Below, one piece after another: positions 42,714 through 51,110 of a stretch of 64,000 nt of DNA. The notes under the pieces were generated by a model. The model did not search any database, was not told the DNA's origin, and saw nothing but the letters and a program-made list of their open reading frames with translations. Position 1 is the first letter of the stretch; each line of letters begins with the position of its first letter. Made by a program: the position numbers and the translations under genes. Origin of the DNA: CAIMFV01 sp040757715 (GTDB lineage Bacteria; Pseudomonadota; Alphaproteobacteria; Caulobacterales; Caulobacteraceae); the NCBI GenBank assembly GCA_040757715.1, contig JBFLWS010000006.1, positions 62,001-126,000 of the forward strand, in the 5' to 3' direction.

Positions 42714-44131
42714 GCCTCACGCGTTTCGCCCTGGCCGGCGCTGCCCTGCTGACGCTGAGCGCCTGCGCCGCGGGTCCCGACTTCCACGTGAAGCCGCTCC
42801 CCGCGCCGGAGCATCTGGCGGAGGCGACGCCGTCCGTCGCCACGGCGCAAGCCCCGCCCGACGCCTGGTGGCGGCTCTATGACGACCCGAACCTCGACAC
42901 CCTGGTGACGGAAGCCCTCGCCCACAACACCGATCTGCGCGTGGCCGTGGCCAATCTCGACCGCGCCCGCGGCGCCGTGTGGGAGGCGCGCTCGGCCCTT
43001 CTGCCGACCACCCATGAATCGGCGCAGTCCGGCGTCGGCCGCAGCGCCACGGCCAACTACCAGGCCGCCTTGAGCGGGCGGGACGCCAAGGCCAGCCACT
43101 TTGTCACCACCGAGGCCGACGCGGCCTATGAGATCGATCTGTTCGGCCGCGTACGTCGGGCCATCCAAGCCGTGCGTGCTGACGCCGCCAGCGTCGAAGC
43201 CGCCCGCGACGCGGTGCGGGTGAGCGTCGCCGGCGAGACCGCCCGCGCCTACGCCAGCGCCTGCGCCCTCGGCGAACAGACGGACGTCGCCCAGCGCTCG
43301 CTAAAGACCGCGCAGGAGACCTACGAGGTCACGCTGAAGCGCGCGGAGTTGGGCTCGGCGTCTGACCTCGACCTTGTGCGCGCCCGCGCCGTGGCTGACT
43401 CCGCCGCCGCCGCCGTGCCGCCGTTGGACGCCCAGCGCCGCGCCTCGCTCTACGCCCTCGCCGTGCTCACGGGCCGCCCGCCCGAGACCGATCTTGGCCC
43501 CGTGACAAGCTGCCGCACGCCGCTGACCCTGCGCCAGCCCCTCCCCGTGGGCGATGGCGCCAGCCTCCTGCGTCGCCGCCCTGACGTGCGCCAGGCCGAG
43601 CGCGCCGCGGCCGCCGACACCGCCCGCATCGGCGTGGCTATCGCCAGCTTCTTTCCGCAGGTGAGCCTCGGCGGGACCATCACCGCCGGCGCCGGACACA
43701 CCGACAACCTGTTCAACCATTCTTCGATTTCCTACGCCGCCGGGCCGTTGATTTCCTGGAGCTTCCCAAACCTCATCGGACAGGGCGCGCGGGTGGCCGA
43801 AGCCAAGGCGACGGCGCGAGCGTCGCTGGCCCGCTTCGACGGCGTGGTGCTGACGGCGCTGAAGGAGACGGAGCAGGCCCTCGCCCTCTATGCCGGCGAA
43901 CTGCAACGCCATGACGCTCTGGCCGCTGCCCGGGCCGACTATGCGCGGGCGCTCGACCTCGCCAAGACCCGCTACGCCCAAGGCTCGGCCAGCTTCCTCG
44001 ATGTGCTCGACGCCGAACGCAGCCTCATCGCCGCCGACACCGATCTCGCCTCCTCGGATGCGCGCATGTCCGACGATCAGGTGACGCTGTTCAAGGCGCT
44101 CGGCGGCGGCTGGCGCGCGCAGGCCGATTAG
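42710..44131 (+). CDS. outer membrane efflux lipoprotein, NodT family
   Basis: This 473-residue protein has a lipoprotein signal ending LSAC (Cys ~19), then two OEP repeats (LDTLVTEALAHNTDLRVAVAN; LLRRRPDVRQAERAA) typical of TolC/OprM-type factors. AYEIDLFGRVRRA is a family motif. It forms the outer membrane channel of the RND pump and is translationally coupled to it. No local regulator of the pump is seen, since the adjacent 275-base gap (38040-38314) holds no gene. Confidence 0.93.
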   Translation: MSLTRFALAGAALLTLSACAAGPDFHVKPLPAPEHLAEATPSVATAQAPPDAWWRLYDDPNLDTLVTEALAHNTDLRVAVANLDRARGAVWEARSALLPTTHESAQSGVGRSATANYQAALSGRDAKASHFVTTEADAAYEIDLFGRVRRAIQAVRADAASVEAARDAVRVSVAGETARAYASACALGEQTDVAQRSLKTAQETYEVTLKRAELGSASDLDLVRARAVADSAAAAVPPLDAQRRASLYALAVLTGRPPETDLGPVTSCRTPLTLRQPLPVGDGASLLRRRPDVRQAERAAAADTARIGVAIASFFPQVSLGGTITAGAGHTDNLFNHSSISYAAGPLISWSFPNLIGQGARVAEAKATARASLARFDGVVLTALKETEQALALYAGELQRHDALAAARADYARALDLAKTRYAQGSASFLDVLDAERSLIAADTDLASSDARMSDDQVTLFKALGGGWRAQAD

Positions 44132-44144
44132 GCGAGCCCATCGC

Positions 44145-44246
44145 TAGAGCATTTTCCGAAAAGTGGAGACCAGTTTTTGGATAAAAAATGCTCTAAATTC
44201 AAATTGTTATGAGCAAAATCCGATTCAGTTCGAACGGATTTTGCTC
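44145..44246. repeat. bipartite palindromic intergenic repeat
   Basis: Two hairpins are packed together in unusually AT-rich DNA. TAGAGCATTTT (44145-44155) pairs with AAAATGCTCTA (44185-44195). GAGCAAAATCCG (44211-44222) pairs with CGGATTTTGCTC (44235-44246). The start AGAGCATTTTCCGAAAAGTG closely resembles a dispersed palindromic repeat common in alphaproteobacterial genomes. It may also terminate the efflux operon. Confidence 0.75.
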
Positions 44247-44261
44247 TAGGCGGCTGACCGC

Positions 44262-44792
44262 TCAGCGCTTCATGGCGAGGGCGCGCAGCCGCTCCTCGGC
44301 GAAGGCGCGGGCCTTGGCGTAGCTCGGCCCCGTATAGACCGAGATGAAGGCGCGGTAGATGGAGGCGGCCCGGCCCTGACAGCCCCGCGCCTCGAAGGCC
44401 GCGGCGGCGTGCATGTAGCCGTCGATGGCGTAGCCGTCGAGGGTCTCCACCACGTCAAGCGCGGCCTCACGATCGGCGGCCAGAGGGGCGCTGGTGGCCA
44501 CCTCGACGTATCGGTGCGAAGCGATCTCGATAGCTTGCAACGAGCCCACCGCCCGCAACATGGCGCGGTCATCGCAGGTGGATCGGCTGGAGCCGACGAA
44601 GTCCGCCTCGGTGGATTCCGCGGCCTTGTACGTGCGTTCAGCGCCTTCCATAGCCTGGCGGGCGGCGTGCTCCTGCGCAGCGGTGGAGAAGGTCGCCAGG
44701 CCCATCACGTCGTCGGACCCAGGAATGTCCTGGGCGAATGCGACGGTGGACCAACACGCCAACACCAAGAGACCATAGGCGACCGCCCTCAT
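44262..44792 (-). CDS. small secreted protein, unknown function
   Basis: This 176-residue protein has a signal peptide (~1-20, cleaved after AFA). The mature part is helical and Ala-rich, with two Cys (RSTCDDRAM and ARGCQGRAA) and a tail YAKARAFAEERLRALAMK that could be a TPR-like helix pair. It overlaps the upstream gene by 4 bases (ATGA). No family is recognised. Confidence 0.65.
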   Translation of the reverse strand: MRAVAYGLLVLACWSTVAFAQDIPGSDDVMGLATFSTAAQEHAARQAMEGAERTYKAAESTEADFVGSSRSTCDDRAMLRAVGSLQAIEIASHRYVEVATSAPLAADREAALDVVETLDGYAIDGYMHAAAAFEARGCQGRAASIYRAFISVYTGPSYAKARAFAEERLRALAMKR

Positions 44793-45094
44793 CGCGGCCC
44801 CTCCGGAGGACGCGAGGCGGCGGAGCCGAACGGATCCAGAGTGGGGCGTTGCTTCTCGTAGAAGGACTTGACCGAACCGGCGTCCTGGGCTCGCACCAAC
44901 CCCGTCCGCGGCACAGACAGAGTGGATCGCCGCTGGACCAGGCGCACCAACGCCCGGCGCGGTCCGTGCCCGGAAGGCTTCAAGACATGGTGCGCAATCA
45001 TGGGAGGCGCGCCCACGGCCGCGTGCGCTGGCGCGCTCACAGGCGCGGCCAACACGGACAACGCCGCAATCACCAGCAAGACGGCCGACTTCAT
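44789..45094 (-). CDS. small secreted protein, unknown function
   Basis: This 101-residue protein is placed at 45094, with GGAGACTCC just upstream, rather than the longer frame to 45142. A signal peptide spans ~1-25 (SAVLLVIAALSVLAAPVSAPAHA). The remainder is basic and Pro/Ser-rich (RRALVRLVQRRSTLSVPRTG), with no recognised domain. It is the first gene of a two-gene unit with the preceding entry. Confidence 0.55.
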   Translation of the reverse strand: MKSAVLLVIAALSVLAAPVSAPAHAAVGAPPMIAHHVLKPSGHGPRRALVRLVQRRSTLSVPRTGLVRAQDAGSVKSFYEKQRPTLDPFGSAASRPPEGPR

Positions 45095-45270
45095 TGGAGT
45101 CTCCACACGCTCCCTATACCGTCGAACCCCACGCCGGACCACTCAAAATCCGTCGCAAAGCCTTCACCATCGCTGCAAATTCCTGGCCAGCCTGACGCGA
45201 CGTCACGATGGCGCGGGTAGTCTGATGCGCCTAACCTTCTCGCAAATAACGAGAACAAGGGAGGCGACGG

Positions 45271-46311
45271 ATGACCACGGCGAAGGCCGGCGTGGAGCGC
45301 CTTGAACAGGCTCTGGCGTCGCTGGCGCCGCGCCTGGCAAAGGGGGCGGAACGGATCGCCGGCCTGCACCGGCTGTCGGGCGGGGCGAGCCAGGAGACCT
45401 GGGCCTTCGACGCTGTTGGCGAAGCTGTGCAACGCCCGCTGATACTGCGCCGCGCCCCCCAGGCCGACAAGTTCTCCGCCCTCGCCGCCAGCATTGAAAC
45501 CGAGGCGGCGGTGATCCAGGCGGTGTCGGCCGCCGGCGCGCCCGTGCCGGAAATCGTGCACGTGCTGACGCCAGACGAGGGTTGCGGTCGCGGCTACGTC
45601 ATGGGCCGGCTGGAGGGCGAGACCATCGCCCGTAAGATCCTGCGCGACGCTGAATTCGCAGAGGCGCGGCCGAAGCTCGCCCATCAGTGCGGCGAAATTC
45701 TCGCCCGCATCCACAGCGTGGAGACCTCAGACCTGCCGCCCTTGCGCACCGCCGATGCCGCCGTCCGGGTGGCGGAGCTGCGCGCCTCCTATGTCGGTCT
45801 CGCCCATCCGCGGCCGGTGTTTGAGCTGGCGCTCAAGTGGCTGGAGGCCAATCTGCCCCCGCCGCCGGAGCGCCTCAGCCTGGTGCATGGCGACTTCCGC
45901 CTTGGCAATCTGATGATCGGACCTGAGGGCGTCGTCGGGGTGCTCGACTGGGAGCTGGCGCATCTTGGCGATCCGCTGGAGGACCTCGGCTGGATCTGCA
46001 CCCCCTCCTGGCGTTTCGGGGAAATCGACCGGCCCGTGGGCGGCTTCGGCCTTCGCGAAGACCTCATCGCCGGGCATGAGTCCGTGGACGGACGGTCCAT
46101 CGATCCCGCCCGCGTGAAGTTCTGGGAGGTGTTCGGCGCCCTGCAATGGGGCCTGATGTGCGCGGGCATGGCCGCCGTCTTTCAATCCGGCGACGATCCG
46201 GAGGTGGAGCGTGGCGCCATCGGCCGCCGCGCCTCGGAGACCGAGATCGACCTCCTGCTCTACCTTGTGCCGCAAGGACTTTCCCGCCCCAGCCCCAGCC
46301 ACGCAGGCTAG
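45271..46311 (+). CDS. APH-type phosphotransferase (ACAD10/11-like kinase)
   Basis: This 346-residue protein has the APH kinase fold with Brenner motif LVHGDFRLGNLMI near residue 204 and LDWELAHLGDPLEDLGW near 226. It resembles bacterial relatives of the kinase domain of animal ACAD10/11 rather than aminoglycoside kinases. In the animal proteins that domain phosphorylates 4-hydroxyacyl-CoA. Two bases separate it from a DUF6285-like gene, and an acyl-CoA dehydrogenase follows, completing the operon. Confidence 0.85.
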   Translation: MTTAKAGVERLEQALASLAPRLAKGAERIAGLHRLSGGASQETWAFDAVGEAVQRPLILRRAPQADKFSALAASIETEAAVIQAVSAAGAPVPEIVHVLTPDEGCGRGYVMGRLEGETIARKILRDAEFAEARPKLAHQCGEILARIHSVETSDLPPLRTADAAVRVAELRASYVGLAHPRPVFELALKWLEANLPPPPERLSLVHGDFRLGNLMIGPEGVVGVLDWELAHLGDPLEDLGWICTPSWRFGEIDRPVGGFGLREDLIAGHESVDGRSIDPARVKFWEVFGALQWGLMCAGMAAVFQSGDDPEVERGAIGRRASETEIDLLLYLVPQGLSRPSPSHAG

Positions 46312-46313
46312 CC

Positions 46314-46694
46314 ATGCAAGATAATCCGCACCCGGACGAACTCATCAGCGCGGTGGCGAGCTTCCTGCGCCAGGGCCTCGCCACCCCCTCACCGCACGCC
46401 CTCTTCACCGCCCGCGTGGCAGCCAACAGCCTCGATATCTGCGCCCGCGAACTGCGCCTCGCCCCCAAGACCGACGCGGAGGAGCACACAAGGCTGACGG
46501 CGCTGCTTGGCCGGGACGGCGATCTTGCGGAGCTGAACCGCCAGCTTTGCGCCAAGATCGCCAGCGGCGAGATGGACCTCGCAACGCCAGGGCTCGTCGA
46601 GCACCTGTGGGCCGCCACCCTCGCTAAGCTCGAAGTGGATCAGCCTAATTACGCCAGCTATCGCCGCGCCCTCGCCTTACGCGGCCAATCATAA
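46314..46694 (+). CDS. DUF6285-like small partner protein
   Basis: This 126-residue protein starts at ATG 46314, directly after the kinase stop. It is an all-helical sequence (DELISAVASFLRQGL; ARVAANSLDICARELRL; LVEHLWAATLAKLEVDQPNY). It matches the DUF6285 type that recurs immediately after APH-type phosphotransferases. It may regulate or stabilise the kinase, and the function is unproven. Confidence 0.75.
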   Translation: MQDNPHPDELISAVASFLRQGLATPSPHALFTARVAANSLDICARELRLAPKTDAEEHTRLTALLGRDGDLAELNRQLCAKIASGEMDLATPGLVEHLWAATLAKLEVDQPNYASYRRALALRGQS

Positions 46695-46710
46695 CACCGG
46701 GAGAAACGTG

Positions 46711-48015
46711 ATGGATTTCGACGTACCGCAGGAGCTGCTCGACTATCTGGCCGAGCTCGACCGCTTCATCGAGGCCGAGATCACCCCGCTCCAGCACGAG
46801 GACGACAACAACCGTTTCTTCGACCACCGTCGCGAATACGCCCGCACCGACTGGGACAATGGCGGCCTGCCGCGCCATGAGTGGGAGGAGCTCCTGGCCG
46901 AGGTCCGCCGCCGCGCCGACGCCGCCGGCCACCTGCGCTTCGGCTGGCCCAAGGAGCTGGGCGGCAAGGGCGGCTCCCACCTCGCCCTCGCCGTGATCCG
47001 CGAGCACCTGGCGTCCAAGGGGCTCGGCCTCTTCAATGATTTGCAGAACGAGCACTCCATCGTCGCCAACAACCCGTTCGTGGTGCTGTTCAAGGAGTTC
47101 GCCACCCCCGAGCAATATGCCCGAGACAAGGATGCTCTGCTGGCCGGGCGCATGCGCACCACCTTTGGCCTCACCGAGCCCAATCACGGCTCGGACGCCA
47201 CCTTCATGGAGACCCGGGCGGTTCGCCAGGACAGGGACGGCCGCCCGGGCTGGCTGATCAATGGCGAGAAGATGTGGTCCACCGGCATGCACGTGGCCAC
47301 ACACTGCATGGTGTTCGCCCGCACCAGCGGCAAGGACGGCGAGGCGCTGGGCATCACCTGTTTCCTGATCCCCGCCGATGCGCCCGGCGTGAAGGTGGAG
47401 GAGTATCTCTGGACCTTCAACATGCCCACCGACCACCCGCGGGTCTCCTACACCGACGTGTGGGTGCCGGAGGACAGCTATTGGGGCGTGCTCGATCAGG
47501 GCCTCGCCATCGGCCAGAGCTTCGTGCACCAGAACCGCATCCGTCAGGCGGCCTCCAGCCTCGGCGCGGCGGTGTTCTGCATCGAGCAGAGCGTGAAATA
47601 CGCCCGCGAGCGCAAGCCTTTCGGCAAGCCCCTGGCCGACAACCAGGCGATCCAGTGGCCGCTGGTGGAGCTGGCCACCCAGGCCGAGATGCTGCGGCTG
47701 CTGATCCGCAAGACCGCCTGGGAAATGGACCGCATGCCGCACAAGCTGATCGAGAAGCAGCTCTCGGATAAGATCTCCATGTGTAACTACTGGGCCAACC
47801 GCCTGTGCTGCGAGGCCGCCGACCGGGCGATCCAGGTGCATGGCGGCATCGGCTATTCGCGCCACAAGCCCTTCGAGCACATCTACCGCCACCACCGCCG
47901 CTATCGCATCACCGAAGGCTCGGAGGAGATTCAGATGCGCAAGGTGGCGGCCTTCCTGTTCGGCAAGATCGGTCCACGCAAAGAATCGTTCGCAAAATCA
48001 GAGGCGGCGAAATAG
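46711..48015 (+). CDS. acyl-CoA dehydrogenase (ACAD10/11-like)
   Basis: This 434-residue FAD enzyme starts at ATG 46711 (the GTG 3 bases upstream is less likely) with GGGAG at 46699-46703. The acyl-CoA dehydrogenase fold spans ~1-410: TTFGLTEPNHGSDATFMETRAV, WLINGEKMWSTGMHVATH, and CEAADRAIQVHGGIGYSRHKPFEHIYR near the C-terminus. In the ACAD10/11 model it removes the phosphate made by the kinase and forms a double bond, allowing 4-hydroxy acids to enter beta-oxidation. The gene pair here is the split version. Confidence 0.88.
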   Translation: MDFDVPQELLDYLAELDRFIEAEITPLQHEDDNNRFFDHRREYARTDWDNGGLPRHEWEELLAEVRRRADAAGHLRFGWPKELGGKGGSHLALAVIREHLASKGLGLFNDLQNEHSIVANNPFVVLFKEFATPEQYARDKDALLAGRMRTTFGLTEPNHGSDATFMETRAVRQDRDGRPGWLINGEKMWSTGMHVATHCMVFARTSGKDGEALGITCFLIPADAPGVKVEEYLWTFNMPTDHPRVSYTDVWVPEDSYWGVLDQGLAIGQSFVHQNRIRQAASSLGAAVFCIEQSVKYARERKPFGKPLADNQAIQWPLVELATQAEMLRLLIRKTAWEMDRMPHKLIEKQLSDKISMCNYWANRLCCEAADRAIQVHGGIGYSRHKPFEHIYRHHRRYRITEGSEEIQMRKVAAFLFGKIGPRKESFAKSEAAK

Positions 48016-48131
48016 CCGGAACCATTCCTCACAGAGTTGTGTTTCATCTGCCATGGCCTGCGGCGCCCAGCGGGCTCGTCAGCGACGCCCCGCCTCCCTA
48101 TACTGGGGGTGGGGCTAGATGGAGACGCACC

Positions 48132-48356
48132 ATGGAGCACTCGTTCGTGAACACCGGAAATCAAAAAACGCGTCATCAAAGCTTTACATTCCGGTTCACG
48201 CCCGCTGAATGGCGGCATTTGCTTGAAGATCCGGACTTTCTACGCGAGCCTGGCAATCAATACGCGCCGCCACGCCAACTCATGGGCGTGAAAGTGGAAA
48301 TTGTCCCGGACGTACGCACGCCTTCGCTCGCGGAGGACTTGAACTCGCTGTCCTAG
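48132..48356 (+). CDS. small conserved-looking protein, unknown function
   Basis: This 74-residue protein starts at ATG 48132, with GGAGA at 48121-48125. It has an N-terminal polar segment, then FTFRFTPAEWRHLLEDPDFL and a short C-terminal acidic tail. No signal peptide or membrane helix is seen. It is too short to assign. Confidence 0.5.
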   Translation: MEHSFVNTGNQKTRHQSFTFRFTPAEWRHLLEDPDFLREPGNQYAPPRQLMGVKVEIVPDVRTPSLAEDLNSLS

Positions 48357-48380
48357 ATCGCCCCCGTCGGAGCGCGCAGG

Positions 48381-49616
48381 TCACACTGGCTCGTCCAGGG
48401 ATTTGGCGAGGCCAGTGAACAGCTTGGGCCCATGCTCGGTCATGTACAGGCAGTCTTCCAGACGGATGCCGAACTCGCCCGGAATATAGAGCCCCGGCTC
48501 GTCGGAGAAGCACATGCCCACCTGCAGCGGCGTCTCGTCGCCGCCGACAAAGTAGGCCGGCTCGTGCCCGTCCATGCCGATGCCGTGCCCCACCCGGTGC
48601 GACAGGCCCGGCAAGGCGTAGCCCGGTCCCCAGCCTTCCTTCTCGTAGAAGGCGCGCACGGCGGCGTCCACGCGGCCGGCGGGGGTTCCGAGCTGGGCGG
48701 CCTCCAGCGCCACCTCCTGCCCCCGCTTCACCGTGGCCCACACCTTGCGCTGCTTGGGCGAGGGCGTCCCGAACACGAAGGTGCGCGAGATGTCGGACTG
48801 ATAGCCGTGCACGGTGCAGCCGCAATCCACCAGCACCGTGGAGCCCTCGCGCACGACCTGGCGTTGGCGCGAGCCATGGGGATAGGCGCTGGCCTCGTTC
48901 AGCAGCACCAGGGAAAAACCCGATTGCCCGCCCAATTCAGTCGTCGCCTTGTCGATCAGGGCGGCGATGTCGTCGCGGGTCATGCCGGCGGCGACGCGGC
49001 CGTGCGCCCAGCGGATCGCCGCCAAGGTGACGTCGCTGGCGGCCTGCATCAGGGCGATCTCGGCGGGCGATTTGATTATGCGGCAGCCGCGCACCACCGC
49101 CTCGCCCGAGCGCAGCTCATAGGCGCTGGAGGCCTTGCGCACCCCGTCGAGGATGAAGAAGCGCACTGTGCCCTCGACGCCGACTGCTCCCGAGGCGATC
49201 CCGCGCTTTTGCAGGGCCTGGACGATGCGCAGGAACGGGCTCTCATGCTCGTGCCAGATCATCACCTCGCCCGGCACGGCCAGGGTCTCGCTCACCGAGG
49301 GGGCCTCGAAGTGCGGCGTCACCACCACCACCTCGCCCTCGGCCGGAATGATCAGCGCCGTGGTGCGCTCGGAGCGCCACCACTGCACGCCGGAGAAGTA
49401 GTCCATGGAGGTCCCGGCCTCGATGAGCAGGGCCTTCAGGCCCTCCGCCCGCATGAGCTTCTGAGCCTTGGCGATGCGCGCGAGGCGCTCCTCCCGGGAG
49501 ATCGGCGCTGCGCCCGCGGTGAGGGACTTGAGGCCCGTCTCCGCTTTGGCCGGGACCACACCGCCCGCAGCGGCGAGGAGCGCGCCGGCGCCGAACATTC
49601 CACGTCGCGAGAGCAT
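48381..49616 (-). CDS. M24-family (Xaa-Pro) aminopeptidase with Tat-type signal
   Basis: This 411-residue protein starts at 49616 behind AGGAG. Its N-terminus LSRRGMFGAGALLAAAGG resembles a twin-arginine export signal. The M24 metal ligands appear in VDCGCTVHGYQSDISRTFV (two Asp), VGHGIGMDGHEPAYF (His) and CFSDEPGLYIPGEFGIRLED (two Glu). It would cleave N-terminal Xaa-Pro or related peptides in the periplasm with two metal ions. The next gene on this strand ends 11 bases upstream, so it may belong to the same operon. Confidence 0.88.
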   Translation of the reverse strand: MLSRRGMFGAGALLAAAGGVVPAKAETGLKSLTAGAAPISREERLARIAKAQKLMRAEGLKALLIEAGTSMDYFSGVQWWRSERTTALIIPAEGEVVVVTPHFEAPSVSETLAVPGEVMIWHEHESPFLRIVQALQKRGIASGAVGVEGTVRFFILDGVRKASSAYELRSGEAVVRGCRIIKSPAEIALMQAASDVTLAAIRWAHGRVAAGMTRDDIAALIDKATTELGGQSGFSLVLLNEASAYPHGSRQRQVVREGSTVLVDCGCTVHGYQSDISRTFVFGTPSPKQRKVWATVKRGQEVALEAAQLGTPAGRVDAAVRAFYEKEGWGPGYALPGLSHRVGHGIGMDGHEPAYFVGGDETPLQVGMCFSDEPGLYIPGEFGIRLEDCLYMTEHGPKLFTGLAKSLDEPV

Positions 49617-49626
49617 GGGTCTTCTC

Positions 49627-50079
49627 CTAGGTGGCGGACATGGGCGGCAGATCCAGTCGGCGCGCCCGGGCCATCTCGCCATAGAGCGCTATGATCTCGG
49701 CGTCGAGGGTCCGCGCTTCCGCGCTAGCGTCCGCCTCCACCGCCTCGTGCAGGGCGATCAGCACTTCGCGCAAGCTGGCGTTGGCCGCATCGAGGGCCGA
49801 GACGCGCAGGTCCGCATCTTCGCCCTTGGCGGCCTCGGCGAGACGCCCGCCCAGCCGCACGTCCCACGCCGGCGCCGTGCGGGCGAAGAGGTCTCGCAGG
49901 CGCCGGTTCTCCGCCACGGTCACGGCGACGCCCTTCTCGGCCTCCTGCGCGCCCAAGAGGCTGATCATGGCGATGACGCTGATCTTGGAGGTCAGGAAGT
50001 CGCCCATGGCCTCCGGCGGCGGGGGCTCGGACACCGCCGCCACATTGCCCATCAGCAGTTCCGACAGCGACGGGTTCAT
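49627..50079 (-). CDS. small helical partner of the second APH-type operon
   Basis: This 150-residue protein uses ATG 50079, whose first base is the last of the preceding stop (TGATG). GTG 50082 is an alternative. It is helical and Ala-rich (MISLLGAQEAEKGVAVTVAENRRL; SALDAANASLREVLIALHEAVEAD), and it occupies the position of DUF6285 in the first operon. Similarity to DUF6285 is weak to the eye. Confidence 0.65.
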   Translation of the reverse strand: MNPSLSELLMGNVAAVSEPPPPEAMGDFLTSKISVIAMISLLGAQEAEKGVAVTVAENRRLRDLFARTAPAWDVRLGGRLAEAAKGEDADLRVSALDAANASLREVLIALHEAVEADASAEARTLDAEIIALYGEMARARRLDLPPMSAT

Positions 50080-51110
50080 CACGCGGCCTCCCCTTGCAGC
50101 ATGAGGGCGAGGCGGTCAGCCAGGATCTCGTCCTGGCGCCGGCCGCAATAGACGCCGGTGAAGCCGAGCACCGGATCCTTGCCGCCGCCGTCGCGATATT
50201 CCTTGGCCGACGAGATCCAGATGGCCGCGCCCTTCACGGCGGCGAATCCCTCCCACCAGACCAAGGCGACCGGATCGACCTTCAGCCCCGAGGCGCGCTC
50301 CCAGATGGCGATGGCGTCTCGACGCGAGACCATGCCCCCCACCCGGTCCATGTCGAAATGGCGCCACAGCGGGTCGAAGGCCCAGCCCAGGTCCTCGTGC
50401 GGGTCGCCGATATGGGCCATCTCCCAGTCGAGCACGGCGGTGATCTTGCCCTGATGGTGCAGGAAGTTGCCGGTGCGGTAGTCGCCATGCACCGCGCTCA
50501 CCCTGGCTGAGGGCGGCGGCGGATTTCGGCGCAGGCGGCGGATCATGGCCAGCACGATGGGCTGGGGCGTCAGCGCATCTTCGCGGATCACCGCTTCCCA
50601 ATGATCGAGGGCGATCTTCCCGCAGGCCTGCGGCTTCGGAACCTCAGTGGCGGCGGCGATGGGCAGCTCGGCCGGATCGGCGGCGGCGATGCGGCCAAGG
50701 ATGGTGAAGAACTGCTCGCCGATGGACCTTGCCGCCTCGCCATAGGGGTCAAGGGTGAAGGGACTGGCGGCCACGCCCTCCGGGATGCGGGTCATGATGA
50801 AGAAGGGCCGGTCGAGCGCCGCGCCCCCCTCCTCCAGCGCCACCGCCTCGGGCACCGGCACGCCCCGGCCATGGAAGGACTGGAAGGCGAGGTATTCCAG
50901 CTTGCGATCGGTGTCGATCAGACTGCCGGGCGGGTCGCGGCGCAGGATCAGCGGCTTCACCTCGCCATTGGCGCGGCGGGCGTCGAAGCGGTAGGTCTCA
51001 CGCGAGGCGCCGCCGGGGATGCGCGACAGGCCCTCCACGCTCACCCGCTCGCCCCACAGCTTGGCGAGATAGTTCGCCAGACGCAGGTCCAGGGGCTGGG
51101 CCGCGCTCAC
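50079..51110 (-). CDS. APH-type phosphotransferase, second copy
   Basis: This 343-residue protein starts at GTG 51110 within a GTGA overlap with the upstream gene. It has the APH fold with VHGDYRTGNFLHHQG near residue 200 and LDWEMAHIGDPHEDLGWAFD near 221, close to the first operon's kinase. The opening LSRIPGGASRETYRFD matches the first copy's LHRLSGGASQETWAFD. No acyl-CoA dehydrogenase accompanies it, so its acceptor may differ. Confidence 0.85.
   Translation of the reverse strand: MSAAQPLDLRLANYLAKLWGERVSVEGLSRIPGGASRETYRFDARRANGEVKPLILRRDPPGSLIDTDRKLEYLAFQSFHGRGVPVPEAVALEEGGAALDRPFFIMTRIPEGVAASPFTLDPYGEAARSIGEQFFTILGRIAAADPAELPIAAATEVPKPQACGKIALDHWEAVIREDALTPQPIVLAMIRRLRRNPPPPSARVSAVHGDYRTGNFLHHQGKITAVLDWEMAHIGDPHEDLGWAFDPLWRHFDMDRVGGMVSRRDAIAIWERASGLKVDPVALVWWEGFAAVKGAAIWISSAKEYRDGGGKDPVLGFTGVYCGRRQDEILADRLALMLQGEAA

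Noticed and set aside
45271..46311. Aminoglycoside resistance kinase
   Set aside because: Operon partners (DUF6285, acyl-CoA dehydrogenase) and motifs fit the ACAD10/11-like group.
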